The position numbers were made by a program, and so were the translations under genes. Positions 18,662 to 30,411 of a DNA stretch of 64,000 nt are shown in pieces; the stretch's first letter is position 1, and each line of letters opens with the position of its first letter. The notes beneath the pieces were generated by a model that was given only the letters and a program-made list of their open reading frames with translations, did no database searches and was not told the DNA's origin. This DNA comes from Stenotrophomonas humi. Lineage in GTDB: Bacteria; Pseudomonadota; Gammaproteobacteria; Xanthomonadales; Xanthomonadaceae. Location: assembly GCF_001431415.1 (NCBI RefSeq), contig NZ_LDJI01000004.1, positions 186,001 through 250,000 of the forward strand. Direction: 5' to 3'.

Positions 18662-18915
18662 TGGACACCGGCCTGCTGCTTCAGTACCTGCTGATCGCGC
18701 TGGCCGTCCTGGTCAGCGTGTGGGTGGTGTTGAAGAAACAATTCCCGGGCTTCGTGCGGCGGATGCGGGGGGCGTTGGCGCTGTGGCTGGTGAAGCCGCA
18801 GCATTCCCCGCGCCTGCAGGCCTGGGGCCGCAAGCTGGCACCGGCGCCTTCCAGTGGCGGTGGTGCCTGTGGGGGCTGTGACAGCTGCGGGCCGAAAGCG
18901 CCCAAGCAGCACTGA
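18661..18915 (+). CDS. Small membrane protein with a Cys cluster, third gene of the feo operon
   Basis: Protein of 84 residues whose ATG overlaps the feoB stop (TGATG). One membrane helix (about 5-25) is followed by a basic cytoplasmic stretch and a Gly-rich tail with Cys70, Cys73 and Cys76 ('ACGGCDSCG', C-x2-C-x2-C). It takes the place of FeoC but is not a winged helix; the layout resembles the FeoB-associated Cys-rich membrane proteins (DUF6587-type in this family). Metal or Fe-S binding by the tail is likely but unproven. A terminator follows directly, so the operon has three genes. Confidence 0.7.
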   Translation: MDTGLLLQYLLIALAVLVSVWVVLKKQFPGFVRRMRGALALWLVKPQHSPRLQAWGRKLAPAPSSGGGACGGCDSCGPKAPKQH

Positions 18916-18919
18916 TAGC

Positions 18920-18946
18920 GAAAACGCCGGCACTGCCGGCGTTTTC
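18920..18946. terminator. Bidirectional terminator between feo operon and a convergent dehydrogenase
   Basis: GAAAACGCCGG and CCGGCGTTTTC form an 11-bp stem with loop CACTG, followed by TTTC. The A and T runs on the two sides allow it to work in both directions. Confidence 0.85.
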
Positions 18947-18968
18947 TTTCGGGGCGCCCGGTTTGTGC

Positions 18969-19730
18969 TCAGTCGCGGACCAGGCCGCCATCGACCACCA
19001 GATTCTGCCCGGTCACCGCGCGCGACCATGGCGAGGCGAAGAACAGCGCGCTATCGGCGAATTGCTCCGGCGTGGTCACCTCGCGCAATGGGGTGTTGGC
19101 CGCGATGTAGTCGAACACGGCGTCGGGCGTCGCGGCACTGGCATCGGTGGTGCGCAGCAGGCCGCCGGAGAGCATGTTCACGGTGATGCCGTCCGGCCCG
19201 AGGTCGCCGGCCATCGTGCGGGTCAATGCCAGCAGGGCGGCCTTGGCTGCGGTGTAGTCGTGGTACGGCACCACCGGGTTCTGGAACAGGTTGGTGCCGA
19301 CATTGATGATGCGGCCGAACTTCTGCGTACGCATGCTTGGCAATGCGGCCTGCACGGTGTTCAGTGCCGCCTGCACGCTGCCCTCGAACTGTTGATTGAA
19401 GTCCTGCCAGCGGATGCTGTCGGCCTTGGCGCGACCATCACCGTTGAACGAGAACCCGACCAACGCGTTGTTGACCACGGTACTCAGCGGCCTGCCGAAG
19501 TGCGCCTCTGCGGTGGCGATCATGGCATCCACCTGCTGGCGATCACGCACGTCGGCCTGCAGTGCCAGCGCGCGGGAGCCCAGCTCGCTGGCCAGTGCAT
19601 TGGCCGCGTCGCGGCTGCTGCAGAAATTGACGATCACGCTCGCTCCCTCACGCACGAATGCGCGTGCCAATGCGGCGCCCAGGCCGCGCCCGGCACCGGT
19701 GATCAGGACAAGCTGGTCGGAGAGCTGCAT
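18969..19730 (-). CDS. Short-chain dehydrogenase, FabG-like
   Basis: Protein of 253 residues from ATG 19730 ('MQLSDQLV'); ATG 19739 would add three residues. The Rossmann motif is 'TGAGRGLGAAL', 'VVNNALVG' replaces the usual NNAG, and the active site is 'Y-TAAK' in 'YHDYTAAKAALLALT'. The chain ends 'GQNLVVDGGLVRD', as in 3-oxoacyl-ACP reductase-type enzymes. The NADP-type binding loop ('NFCSSRDAA') suggests NADPH. The substrate is unknown. It is transcribed alone, divergent from dapB and convergent with the feo operon. Confidence 0.75.
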   Translation of the reverse strand: MQLSDQLVLITGAGRGLGAALARAFVREGASVIVNFCSSRDAANALASELGSRALALQADVRDRQQVDAMIATAEAHFGRPLSTVVNNALVGFSFNGDGRAKADSIRWQDFNQQFEGSVQAALNTVQAALPSMRTQKFGRIINVGTNLFQNPVVPYHDYTAAKAALLALTRTMAGDLGPDGITVNMLSGGLLRTTDASAATPDAVFDYIAANTPLREVTTPEQFADSALFFASPWSRAVTGQNLVVDGGLVRD

Positions 19731-19855
19731 TGCGAACATCCAGAGTGTGAGAGGTGACCGGCAAGCCTAGCAGCGATGCGTGCATCGGCAATGCTGGGTC
19801 GTTTTCCCTGAAACACCTCTTGTGTCCAGTCGTGCTTGAACGTAGCTTGCGCGGC

Positions 19856-20581
19856 ATGAACAACACTCCGATTCGTTTGCTGATCCATGGTGCTTCCGGT
19901 CGCATGGGCCAGGCCTTGCTGCGTCTGGCAGCGGAAGACTCTTCATTGCAGGTGGTGGCCGCGGTGGTGCGCAAGCCGCCGGCACAGCGCGTGGTGGATG
20001 GCATTCCACATTTCGCCGCCAGTGAGTTGGCTGGCGCGCCACCATTCGATGTCGCCATCGACTTCAGCCTGCCGGAAGGTTTTGACCCGATCCTGGCGCT
20101 GTGTCTGGAGCGCGGCGTTGGTTTCGTCTCCGGCACCACCGGCATCAGCGAGATTCAGCAGGCGGCATTGTCGGCGGCGGCGCAACGCATTCCGCTGGTC
20201 TGGGCGACCAACTTCAGCCTGGGTGTCGCGGTTCTGGCCGAACTGGTGGAACGTGCCGCTGCCGCTTTGCCGGGCTGGGATTGCGACATTGTCGAATCGC
20301 ACCATGTGCACAAGAAAGATGCGCCCTCGGGCACCGCCATCACCCTGGGCGAAGCGGCCGAGCAGGGCGGGGCGGCGCCGCGCTTTGCCAGCCTGCGTGC
20401 CGGCGACATCATCGGCGAGCACTTCGTTCAGTTCACCGGGTTGGGTGAGCGGGTCGAGCTGGTGCATCGGGCCACCAATCGCGATATTTTCGCCCGCGGC
20501 GCGCTGCATGTGGCCAGCCAGCTCAGGGCGCGGGCACCGGGCCAGTACCGGGTGCGTGATCTGGTCGGCAGGCCGCGCTGA
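19856..20581 (+). CDS. dapB: 4-hydroxy-tetrahydrodipicolinate reductase
   Basis: Protein of 241 residues from ATG 19856, where the Rossmann motif 'IHGASGRMGQAL' begins within ten residues. The catalytic signature is 'ESHHVHKKDAPSGTA' (~145-160), with the His pair and Lys that bind substrate, followed by 'GEHFVQFTG' and 'ATNRDIFARGAL'. It reduces hydroxy-tetrahydrodipicolinate in the lysine and diaminopimelate pathway. It lies upstream of carA, as in many proteobacteria, but a 245-bp gap with promoter and hairpin signals separates the two. Confidence 0.93.
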   Translation: MNNTPIRLLIHGASGRMGQALLRLAAEDSSLQVVAAVVRKPPAQRVVDGIPHFAASELAGAPPFDVAIDFSLPEGFDPILALCLERGVGFVSGTTGISEIQQAALSAAAQRIPLVWATNFSLGVAVLAELVERAAAALPGWDCDIVESHHVHKKDAPSGTAITLGEAAEQGGAAPRFASLRAGDIIGEHFVQFTGLGERVELVHRATNRDIFARGALHVASQLRARAPGQYRVRDLVGRPR

Positions 20582-20663
20582 TACAGGCCGAAGCTGAATG
20601 CGAGGGTGGTGTTTGCCAGCCTGGTGCCGGCACGTTGCCATGAAAGCGTAATTCAAGGCTCAC

Positions 20664-20685
20664 GGGGCGCTAGCGCTGGCGCCCC
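20664..20685 (+). other. Hairpin downstream of dapB
   Basis: GGGGCGC and GCGCCCC form a 7-bp GC stem with an 8-base loop, 83 bases after the dapB stop. There is no T run. It may end dapB transcription weakly or act in the carA leader. Confidence 0.4.
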
Positions 20686-20687
20686 CC

Positions 20688-20810
20688 ATGCCAGTACAAT
20701 TCTCGCTCGCCGAAACACGTCAGCCGGACCGGTTCCCAGACCGCCGTCCGCGCTTTTTTGCAACCGGTTTTTGCCGTGGACGCAGGCGTGGCTTCGGAGT
20801 CCCCCGGTAG
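20688..20810 (+). other. Candidate Arg-rich leader ORF before carA
   Basis: An ATG-started frame of 40 codons contains ten arginines, including a cluster of CGC, CGT and CGC codons in the 3' arm of the hairpin described next. It ends at TAG 20808, 17 bases before the carA start. Arginine is an end product of the carbamoyl phosphate pathway, which makes a leader peptide thinkable. Against this, no ribosome-binding sequence precedes it, high-GC DNA is rich in Arg codons by chance, and a promoter using TACAAT at 20695-20700 would start transcription after this ATG. Confidence 0.25.
20725..20759 (+). terminator. Candidate attenuator in the carA leader
   Basis: CGGAC-CGG pairs with CCG-(c/c)-GTCCG around an 8-base loop and is followed by CGC and six T. 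It sits 68 bases before the carA start codon, where a simple intergenic terminator for dapB would be oddly late. A premature terminator in a carA leader fits attenuation by pyrimidine or arginine supply, which has been proposed for the P. aeruginosa carA operon. Confidence 0.5.
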
Positions 20811-20826
20811 CCAAAGTGAGATTCCC

Positions 20827-21954
20827 GTGACCCAAGCCGCAATTCTCGTGCTCGAAGACGGCACCGTATTCGAGGGCGAATCCGTAGGCGCGCCCGGCCT
20901 GTCCGTGGGTGAGGTGGTGTTCAACACCGCCATGACCGGTTATCAGGAGATGCTGACCGATCCCTCCTACGCCCGGCAGATGATCACCCTGACGTATCCG
21001 CATATCGGCAACACCGGTATGAACGACCAGGATGACGAGGCTGCCAAGGTGTGGGCTGCGGGCCTGATCGTGCGCGATGTGCCGCGCCGCCCCAGCAGCT
21101 GGCGCAACCAGGTGTCGCTGCAGGATTGGTTGATCCAGCGCGGCGTGGTGGCCATCTCCGGCATCGATACCCGCAAGTTGACCCGCATCCTGCGTGAGCG
21201 CGGCGCCCAGAACGGTGCGCTGATGGCGGGCGACATCGATGTTGAAAAGGCATTGGAAGCTGCCCGCAAGTTCCCGGGCCTGAAGGGCATGGACCTGGCC
21301 AAGGTGGTCAGCACGGACAAGTCCTACGGTTGGGCCGACGGCCAGCTGGACCTGGACAGCAACGCATTCGTGCGCGCCGAGCCGAAGTTCAAGGTGGTGG
21401 CATACGATTTCGGCGTGAAGACCAACATCCTGCGCATGCTCGCTGAACGCGGTTGTGAGCTGACCGTGGTGCCGGCACAGACCCCCGCCGCCGAGGTGTT
21501 GGCGATGAATCCGGACGGTGTGTTCCTGTCCAACGGCCCGGGTGATCCGGAGCCGTGCGACTACGCCATCGCCGCCATCAAGGAATTCGTGGCAAAGAAG
21601 GTGCCGACCTTCGGTATCTGCCTGGGCCACCAGCTGCTGGGCCTGGCCTCTGGCGCGCGCACCATGAAGATGGGCCATGGCCACCATGGCGCCAATCACC
21701 CGGTGCAGGACATCGACAGTGGCCGGGTGATGATCACCTCGCAGAACCACGGCTTCGCCATCGACGAAAGCTCGCTGCCGGCCAACATCCGCGTCACCCA
21801 CCGTTCGCTGTTCGACCAGACCATCCAGGGCGTCGAGCTGACCGATGCACCGGCGTTCTCCTTCCAGGGACACCCGGAAGCGTCGCCCGGCCCGCACGAC
21901 GTGGCACCGCTGTTCGACCGCTTCATCACGATGATGGAAGGGGCCAAGGCCTGA
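20827..21954 (+). CDS. carA: Carbamoyl phosphate synthase small subunit (glutaminase)
   Basis: Protein of 375 residues. GTG 20827 is chosen because '[21 protein letters not shown]' aligns with the start of E. coli CarA; the frame is open further upstream without similarity. The N-terminal CPSase small-chain domain ('[18 protein letters not shown]') is followed by a class I glutamine amidotransferase domain. Its nucleophile Cys lies in '[14 protein letters not shown]' and its His-Glu pair in '[13 protein letters not shown]'. It supplies ammonia from glutamine to CarB. The stop overlaps the start of the next small gene. Confidence 0.95.
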   Translation: MTQAAILVLEDGTVFEGESVGAPGLSVGEVVFNTAMTGYQEMLTDPSYARQMITLTYPHIGNTGMNDQDDEAAKVWAAGLIVRDVPRRPSSWRNQVSLQDWLIQRGVVAISGIDTRKLTRILRERGAQNGALMAGDIDVEKALEAARKFPGLKGMDLAKVVSTDKSYGWADGQLDLDSNAFVRAEPKFKVVAYDFGVKTNILRMLAERGCELTVVPAQTPAAEVLAMNPDGVFLSNGPGDPEPCDYAIAAIKEFVAKKVPTFGICLGHQLLGLASGARTMKMGHGHHGANHPVQDIDSGRVMITSQNHGFAIDESSLPANIRVTHRSLFDQTIQGVELTDAPAFSFQGHPEASPGPHDVAPLFDRFITMMEGAKA

Positions 21955-22511
21955 TGCGCGCCATCGCGCTGCTGACGGGTTTGTTGATGGCCGGAGGTGC
22001 ATCGGCAGCCCCGGCCGACCGTGCCGATATCGGCCAGATCATGCAGCAGTTGGGCATGGGTAGGCTGGGGGCGGATTCGGCCACGGGTCTGATCGAGAAT
22101 TTCCCGGCGTTGCAGATGCAGGATGCGGCAGGCAAGGCCTGTGCGACGCAGCAGGTTTCAGCGATGCTGGACGTGCAGGTCCAGCAGGGCATCGTGGACA
22201 GCATGGGGGCCGATGGCACCTCACTGGTCAAGGAATGGAAGACCTTCCTTGCCACGGACTCGGGCAGCGACATGGCGCGTACGTTCCAGGCCACGGCAGC
22301 GGCCATCGCCAGCGGCGATGCCGATTTCGATGCCGGGCTGGACGAAGACCGGAAGGCCGAGATATCGCGCTTCATGGCGACCCCGGCGTTCCAGCGATTC
22401 ATTGACGGGTTTGGCAGCGAGAGCCAGTTGCCTGCGGACATCGGCCAGCGTCTGGTGGATGTACTGCAGCGCGAATGCCGCATCGCGCTGGACCCGGAAC
22501 AGATTTCCTGA
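21954..22511 (+). CDS. Unknown exported protein encoded between carA and carB
   Basis: Protein of 185 residues; its ATG overlaps the carA stop by one base (TGATG). It begins with a signal peptide ('RAIALLTGLLMAGGASAAP', cut near residue 20). The rest is mostly helical, acidic, and has only two cysteines (in 'GKACATQQ' and 'QRECRIAL'). I recognise no catalytic motif. An orf in the same place is known from the carA-orf-carB-greA operon of Pseudomonas aeruginosa. A periplasmic protein made together with pyrimidine enzymes is unexplained. Confidence 0.7.
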   Translation: MRAIALLTGLLMAGGASAAPADRADIGQIMQQLGMGRLGADSATGLIENFPALQMQDAAGKACATQQVSAMLDVQVQQGIVDSMGADGTSLVKEWKTFLATDSGSDMARTFQATAAAIASGDADFDAGLDEDRKAEISRFMATPAFQRFIDGFGSESQLPADIGQRLVDVLQRECRIALDPEQIS

Positions 22512-22565
22512 TCGACAGCGTGCGATCACTTCCCCCAGACACGCTGTACTGACTTAGAGAAGACA

Positions 22566-25804
<3,239 letters not shown>

Positions 25805-25808
<4 letters not shown>

Positions 25809-26281
25809 GAGCTCCCATCACGATGAAGGGCGCAAAGCGCCTGCGTGAGGAACTTGACCACCTGAAGTCGGAAAAGCGCCCGAAGGTCATCGCCGCCATC
25901 GCAGAAGCACGCGAGCACGGCGACCTGAAGGAGAACGCCGAGTATCACGCCGCGCGCGAGGAACAGGGCTTCATCGAAGGCCGCATCAAGCAGCTGGAAG
26001 GTGAGCTTTCGCACGCCGAAGTCATCGACATCAGCAAGCTCAACGCCGGCAGCAAGGTGGTGTTCGGCGCAACGGTTACGCTGGCGGATGTGGAAAGCGA
26101 CGAAGAGAAGCGTTACCAGATCGTCGGTGACCTGGAAGCGGACATCAAGCTGGGCTTGATCGCCATTTCCTCGCCGGTGGCGCGCGCAATGATCGGCAAG
26201 AACGAAGGCGATTCCATCGTCATCGACGCGCCGGCCGGCCAGCGCGAATACGAAATCATCAGCGTCGAATACCTCGACTGA
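25805..26281 (+). CDS. greA: Transcript cleavage factor GreA
   Basis: Protein of 158 residues, the standard length. The N-terminal coiled coil carries '[21 protein letters not shown]', whose acidic tip (Asp and Glu) enters the RNA polymerase secondary channel. The C-terminal FKBP-like domain ends '[11 protein letters not shown]'. It rescues backtracked RNA polymerase by stimulating RNA cleavage. It is translationally coupled to carB. Confidence 0.96.
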
Positions 26282-26283
26282 CG

Positions 26284-27207
26284 ATGGCCAAGGCCACGCT
26301 GCTGCTGCCTGCGCGCAGCCGTTTCCCGGCGGGCGCACTGCCGGCACAGGTGGCCGCCGCGCTGGGGCGGGCCGAACATGGGCTCGCCGAAGCTGGTGAG
26401 TCGGCGCAGTTGCGCCGGCATTTCACCATTGAACCGGTAAGTTGGTCGGCGGCTGCCCTCAGCCGCCATGCCGATGCCGGTGATGCCGATGGCAGCCTTT
26501 GGTTGCGCGCCGATCCGGCCAATGTGGTGCCTGACATGCAGGGTGCCCGGCTGATGGCTTCGGCCGAGACGTTGCGCCTGGAACAGGCCGACGTCGACGC
26601 GCTGGTGCCCGAGCTGCAGTCCCTGTTCGCCGGCTTCGGTTATCAACTGGACGCCCCGACACCTTCGCGCTGGTACCTGCGCCTGCCCGAAGCAACGCCG
26701 TTGCCGGTGTTCGTCGAGCCTGAGGTGGTGCTGGGCGATGACCTGTTCGAGCATCTTCCCGATGGTGACAACGGCCGCCAGTGGCGCGCCTTGTTGACCG
26801 AGGCGCAGGTGGTGCTGCACCAGCATCCGTGGAATGAACGTCGTGTTGCCGACGGCAAGCGCGCGGTCAATTCGTTGTGGTTCTGGGGAGCAGGCACGCT
26901 GCCGGCATCGGTGCGCACCGTGCATGCACAGGTACGCAGCCGTGATGCCTTGTTGCAGGGGCTGGCAAAAATGGCCGGCGTGCGCATAGGCGGTGAGCAG
27001 ACCGTGGATGCCTTGGTGGACCTGCGTCAGCTGCGCTCGCTGGACCAGCTCACACGGGATGCGATCACGCCGCTGCTCGATGCGATTGCGCGTGGTGAAC
27101 TGGAAGAGCTGCGCTTGGATTTCGAGGATGGCGTGCATTACCGCATTCACCGGGGGCAACGCTGGCGGTTCTGGAAGAAACCGCTACCGACGCTCACTGA
27201 TGGTTGA
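26284..27207 (+). CDS. rpfE: RpfE-like conserved protein between greA and recJ
   Basis: Protein of 307 residues starting 2 bp after the greA stop. It has no signal peptide or membrane segment. Visible features are 'WLRADPANVVPDMQGARLM' and 'NSLWFWGAGTLP', conserved in the family that Xanthomonas annotations call RpfE or, loosely, a phosphoglycerate mutase-related regulatory protein. The greA-rpfE-recJ order is that of the Xanthomonas rpf region, but the rpfB/F/C/G quorum-sensing genes are not here. Its end overlaps the recJ start by 8 bases. The biochemical function is unknown, and the symbol rests on synteny. Confidence 0.6.
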   Translation: MAKATLLLPARSRFPAGALPAQVAAALGRAEHGLAEAGESAQLRRHFTIEPVSWSAAALSRHADAGDADGSLWLRADPANVVPDMQGARLMASAETLRLEQADVDALVPELQSLFAGFGYQLDAPTPSRWYLRLPEATPLPVFVEPEVVLGDDLFEHLPDGDNGRQWRALLTEAQVVLHQHPWNERRVADGKRAVNSLWFWGAGTLPASVRTVHAQVRSRDALLQGLAKMAGVRIGGEQTVDALVDLRQLRSLDQLTRDAITPLLDAIARGELEELRLDFEDGVHYRIHRGQRWRFWKKPLPTLTDG

Positions 27208-28927
27208 GTCGTTGAAGATCGTCCGCCGCGACAGCGTCGATGGCGGGCAATGGGATGACGGGACCTTGCCGTTGCTGCAGCGTATCTATGCGGCGCGGGG
27301 GGCGTTGTCACCTGGGCAGGCGCAACCACGGCTGGCCCAACTGCATGCGCCGGAGCTGCTCGGCGGCATGCCGTCGGCTGTCGCGTTGTTGGCTGCCGCC
27401 ATCGCTGCGGACAAGCGGATTCTGATCGTCGGTGATTTTGACTGCGACGGCGCTACTGCGTGTGCGGTTGGCGTGCGCGGGCTGCGCATGCTGGGTGCGC
27501 GCGACGTGGTGCACGCGGTGCCGAACCGCATGGTGCACGGCTATGGTCTGTCACCCGCACTGGTTGAAGAGCTGGCTGCGCTGAAACCGGATCTGCTGGT
27601 GACCGTTGACCATGGCATCGCCTGCCATGCCGGTGTCAACGCAGCCAAGGCGCTGGGTTGGCAGGTGTTGATCACCGACCACCATCTCCCTGGCGAACGA
27701 CTGCCGCCGGCCGATGCCATCGTTGATCCGAACGTGGCGGGTGATGCGTTTCCGAGCAAGGCGCTCGCGGGCGTGGGTGTGATCTTCTACGTGCTGATGG
27801 CCCTGCGTCGCCATCTTCGCGAGCAGGGTGCTTTTGCCAGCCAGCCGGAGCCGGATCTGTTGACCCTGCTGGATCTGGTGGCCGTAGGTACGGTGGCCGA
27901 CCTGGTGGCGTTGGACGAGAACAACCGCGCGCTCGTGTCGGCAGGATTGCGTCGGCTGCGTTCGGGCAAGGGATGCGTCGGTCTGCGCGCCCTGATCGAA
28001 GCCAGCGGCCGTGATGTGCGTCGCCTGAGTGCCAGTGACATCGGCTTCGCGCTGGGGCCGCGCTTGAACGCGGCAGGGCGGCTGGAGGACATGGCGCTCG
28101 GTATCGAGTTGCTGCTCACTGAAGATGCCACGCAGGCGCGCGAGATCGCCGCGCTGCTGGAGGAGATCAACAGCGAGCGCCGCGCGGTGCAGCAGATCAT
28201 GACCGACGATGCGGAGTTGGCGGTCTCGCGGGTACTGATCAACGACGACGGGCAACGCCCGGTCGCGGCCTGCCTCTTCGACGAACAATGGCATCCGGGT
28301 GTGGTCGGGCTGGTCGCTTCGAAAATGAAGGATCGCCTGCATCGGCCAGTGATCGCTTTTGCGCCCGCAGAGCCGGGCGGTACGTCGCTGCGCGGCTCGG
28401 CACGTTCGATTTCAGGTTTTCATATTCGTGATGCGCTGGCTGCGGTCCACGCCAGCCATCCTGGGTTGATGGAGAAATTCGGCGGCCATGCCATGGCGGC
28501 GGGATTGAGCCTGCCGCTGCAACAGCTTGAAGCATTCAAGTCGGCTTTCCAGGCGCAGGTGCTGGCAACGATGGAGCCGGCGCTGCTGCAGCAGCAACTG
28601 CTCAGTGACGGTGAGCTTTCCAGCGCCGAACTGGATTTCCAGCATGCCGAGGCGCTGCGTCTGGCCGGTCCGTGGGGGCAGGGGTTCGCCGAACCGTTGT
28701 TCGATGGGATGTTCGAAGTGCTGGAATGGCGCGTGCTCAAAGAGCGCCACCTGAAGCTGGTGCTGCGCCAGTCCGGCGGTAGCGCGCGCCTCAACGCGAT
28801 CCATTTCAGCGGCTGGAAGGGCAGTGCACCGGCTCAGCAGGTCCATGTCGCCTATCGCCTGGTCAGTGATGACTATCGTGGCGGCGAGGCGATCCAGTTG
28901 ATCGTTGAACATGTGGGCGCAGTTTGA
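27200..28927 (+). CDS. recJ: Single-strand DNA exonuclease RecJ
   Basis: Protein of 575 residues from ATG 27200, inside the end of the previous gene. DHH-family motifs are in order: 'VGDFDCDGATA' (~75), 'VTVDHGIACH' (~135), 'ITDHHLPGE' and 'GTVADLVAL', then the DHHA1 domain with 'GSARSISGFHIRDAL' and 'KFGGHAMAAGLSL', and the OB fold near the end. It degrades single-stranded DNA 5' to 3' in recombination and mismatch repair. The longer upstream frame is discarded because it lies wholly within rpfE in another frame. Confidence 0.93.
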   Translation: MVESLKIVRRDSVDGGQWDDGTLPLLQRIYAARGALSPGQAQPRLAQLHAPELLGGMPSAVALLAAAIAADKRILIVGDFDCDGATACAVGVRGLRMLGARDVVHAVPNRMVHGYGLSPALVEELAALKPDLLVTVDHGIACHAGVNAAKALGWQVLITDHHLPGERLPPADAIVDPNVAGDAFPSKALAGVGVIFYVLMALRRHLREQGAFASQPEPDLLTLLDLVAVGTVADLVALDENNRALVSAGLRRLRSGKGCVGLRALIEASGRDVRRLSASDIGFALGPRLNAAGRLEDMALGIELLLTEDATQAREIAALLEEINSERRAVQQIMTDDAELAVSRVLINDDGQRPVAACLFDEQWHPGVVGLVASKMKDRLHRPVIAFAPAEPGGTSLRGSARSISGFHIRDALAAVHASHPGLMEKFGGHAMAAGLSLPLQQLEAFKSAFQAQVLATMEPALLQQQLLSDGELSSAELDFQHAEALRLAGPWGQGFAEPLFDGMFEVLEWRVLKERHLKLVLRQSGGSARLNAIHFSGWKGSAPAQQVHVAYRLVSDDYRGGEAIQLIVEHVGAV

Positions 28928-29111
28928 CCGGCTGATGGTAGTGCTGTTGCTGAATCCCGCCGCGTTGTTCCCTAGAATGCAGGCGCATTGATGCGATGCG
29001 TTGTTGCCGGAGCCCGCCGCATGGTTGCCCGTTCCTCCAGATTTCCGCAGCTGTCCACCCGCGCGCCTTCCGTTCGTGCGTTGGCCTGTGCGCGGCCGAA
29101 GGGGGATTGCC

Positions 29112-29627
29112 GTGGGCGATGAAGCGCCGCTGGGCGCAGGCAGCGACACCGATCTGCATTGGATGCGCCATGCGTTGGCGCTTGCCGACCGTGCACAGCA
29201 TGAGTTCGACGAAATCCCGGTCGGGGCGGTGCTGGTGGGGGCCGATGGCGAACTGTTGGGAGAGGGCTGGAACCTCAACATCGCCAACCATGATCCCAGT
29301 GCGCATGCCGAGATCGTGGCAATGCGCGAGGCGGGCAAGCGGCTGGGCAACCACCGGTTGATCGGCGCCACCTTGTACGTGACCCTGGAGCCGTGTGCGA
29401 TGTGCGCGATGGCACTGGTGCATGCACGTATCGCGCGGCTGGTATTTGCGGCGGCCGATCCCAAGACCGGGGCCTGTGGCAGTGTGTTCGATCTTGTCGG
29501 CGACCCGCGGCACAACCATCGTGTCGAGGTGCTCGGCGGGCTGCTGGCGCAGGATGCCAGCCTGCGGTTGACCAACTACTTCCGTGCCAAGCGTGGCCGG
29601 CCACTGCTGACGCCCGGCGATCTTTGA
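29112..29627 (+). CDS. tadA: tRNA-specific adenosine deaminase
   Basis: Protein of 171 residues. GTG 29112 is preferred because AAGGGGGA stands just upstream; a longer open frame exists but is Arg/Pro-rich without similarity. The deaminase zinc site is complete: 'HAEIVAM' (His and catalytic Glu) and 'PCAMCAMAL' (two Cys). It converts adenosine 34 of tRNA-Arg(ACG) to inosine. A candidate promoter with TAGAAT at 28973-28978 lies in the gap after recJ. Confidence 0.9.
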   Translation: MGDEAPLGAGSDTDLHWMRHALALADRAQHEFDEIPVGAVLVGADGELLGEGWNLNIANHDPSAHAEIVAMREAGKRLGNHRLIGATLYVTLEPCAMCAMALVHARIARLVFAAADPKTGACGSVFDLVGDPRHNHRVEVLGGLLAQDASLRLTNYFRAKRGRPLLTPGDL

Positions 29628-29717
29628 CGCGCTCTATCCATAGGGCCGGCGTATCATGCGCGCTTCGATATTCCGGCTGGCGGTGTTGTTCCGCCAGCCC
29701 ACAGCACGAGGCAGGAC

Positions 29718-30290
29718 ATGGCGGAGAACAAGGCAGGCAATGACCGGTTGATCTGGATCGACCTGGAGATGACCGGGCTCGATACGGACAACGATTCGAT
29801 CATCGAGATCGCCACGATCGTTACCGATGCACAGCTCAATGTGCTGGCGGAAGGACCGGAGTTCGCCATCTCCCATCCATTGGCCACGCTGGAAGCGATG
29901 GACGAATGGAACCGCAACCAGCACCAGCGTTCGGGCCTGTGGCAGCGCGTGCTCGACAGTACCGTCACCCTGGGCCAGGCCGAAGCGCAGACCATCGTGT
30001 TCCTGCAGGAGTGGATCAAGGCCGGCGCCTCACCGATGTGCGGCAACTCGATCTGCCAGGACCGTCGTTTCCTGCACCGCGAAATGCCGCGCCTGGAGAA
30101 GTATTTCCACTATCGCAACCTGGACGTATCCACGGTCAAGGAGCTGGCCAAGCGCTGGGCACCGGCCGTTGCAGCCGGGGTGTCCAAGACCTCCAGCCAT
30201 ACCGCGTTGAGCGACGTGCAGGACTCCATCGCCGAACTGCGCCACTACCGGCAGTTCATGGGTGCGCTTGCCGGGCTGGCCCAGGCATAA
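29718..30290 (+). CDS. orn: Oligoribonuclease
   Basis: Protein of 190 residues. DEDDh exonuclease motifs are complete: '[10 protein letters not shown]' (Asp, Glu), '[11 protein letters not shown]' (Asp) and '[16 protein letters not shown]' (His, Asp). Orn degrades two-nucleotide RNAs, including pGpG from c-di-GMP breakdown, so it acts downstream of EAL enzymes such as the one in this window. It is monocistronic as far as can be seen, and a SMAG-type repeat follows it. Confidence 0.95.
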   Translation: MAENKAGNDRLIWIDLEMTGLDTDNDSIIEIATIVTDAQLNVLAEGPEFAISHPLATLEAMDEWNRNQHQRSGLWQRVLDSTVTLGQAEAQTIVFLQEWIKAGASPMCGNSICQDRRFLHREMPRLEKYFHYRNLDVSTVKELAKRWAPAVAAGVSKTSSHTALSDVQDSIAELRHYRQFMGALAGLAQA

Positions 30291-30302
30291 GGCATGCGAT
30301 GG

Positions 30303-30330
30303 GTAGCGCCGAGCCACGCTCGGCAGCTCC
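30303..30330 (+). repeat. SMAG-type (GTAG) palindromic repeat, single unit
   Basis: GTAG heads an element in which GCCGAGC and GCTCGGC form a 7-bp stem. This is the layout of the short extragenic SMAG repeats known from Stenotrophomonas maltophilia. It lies 13 bases after the orn stop. Confidence 0.7.
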
Positions 30331-30411
30331 CTTCAGGCCGGGCCAGCAGCCCACAACCACGCGCCACTGCCACTACTTTCCATTCAACCCTCGGTCGCTA
30401 TGATCGGCAGC

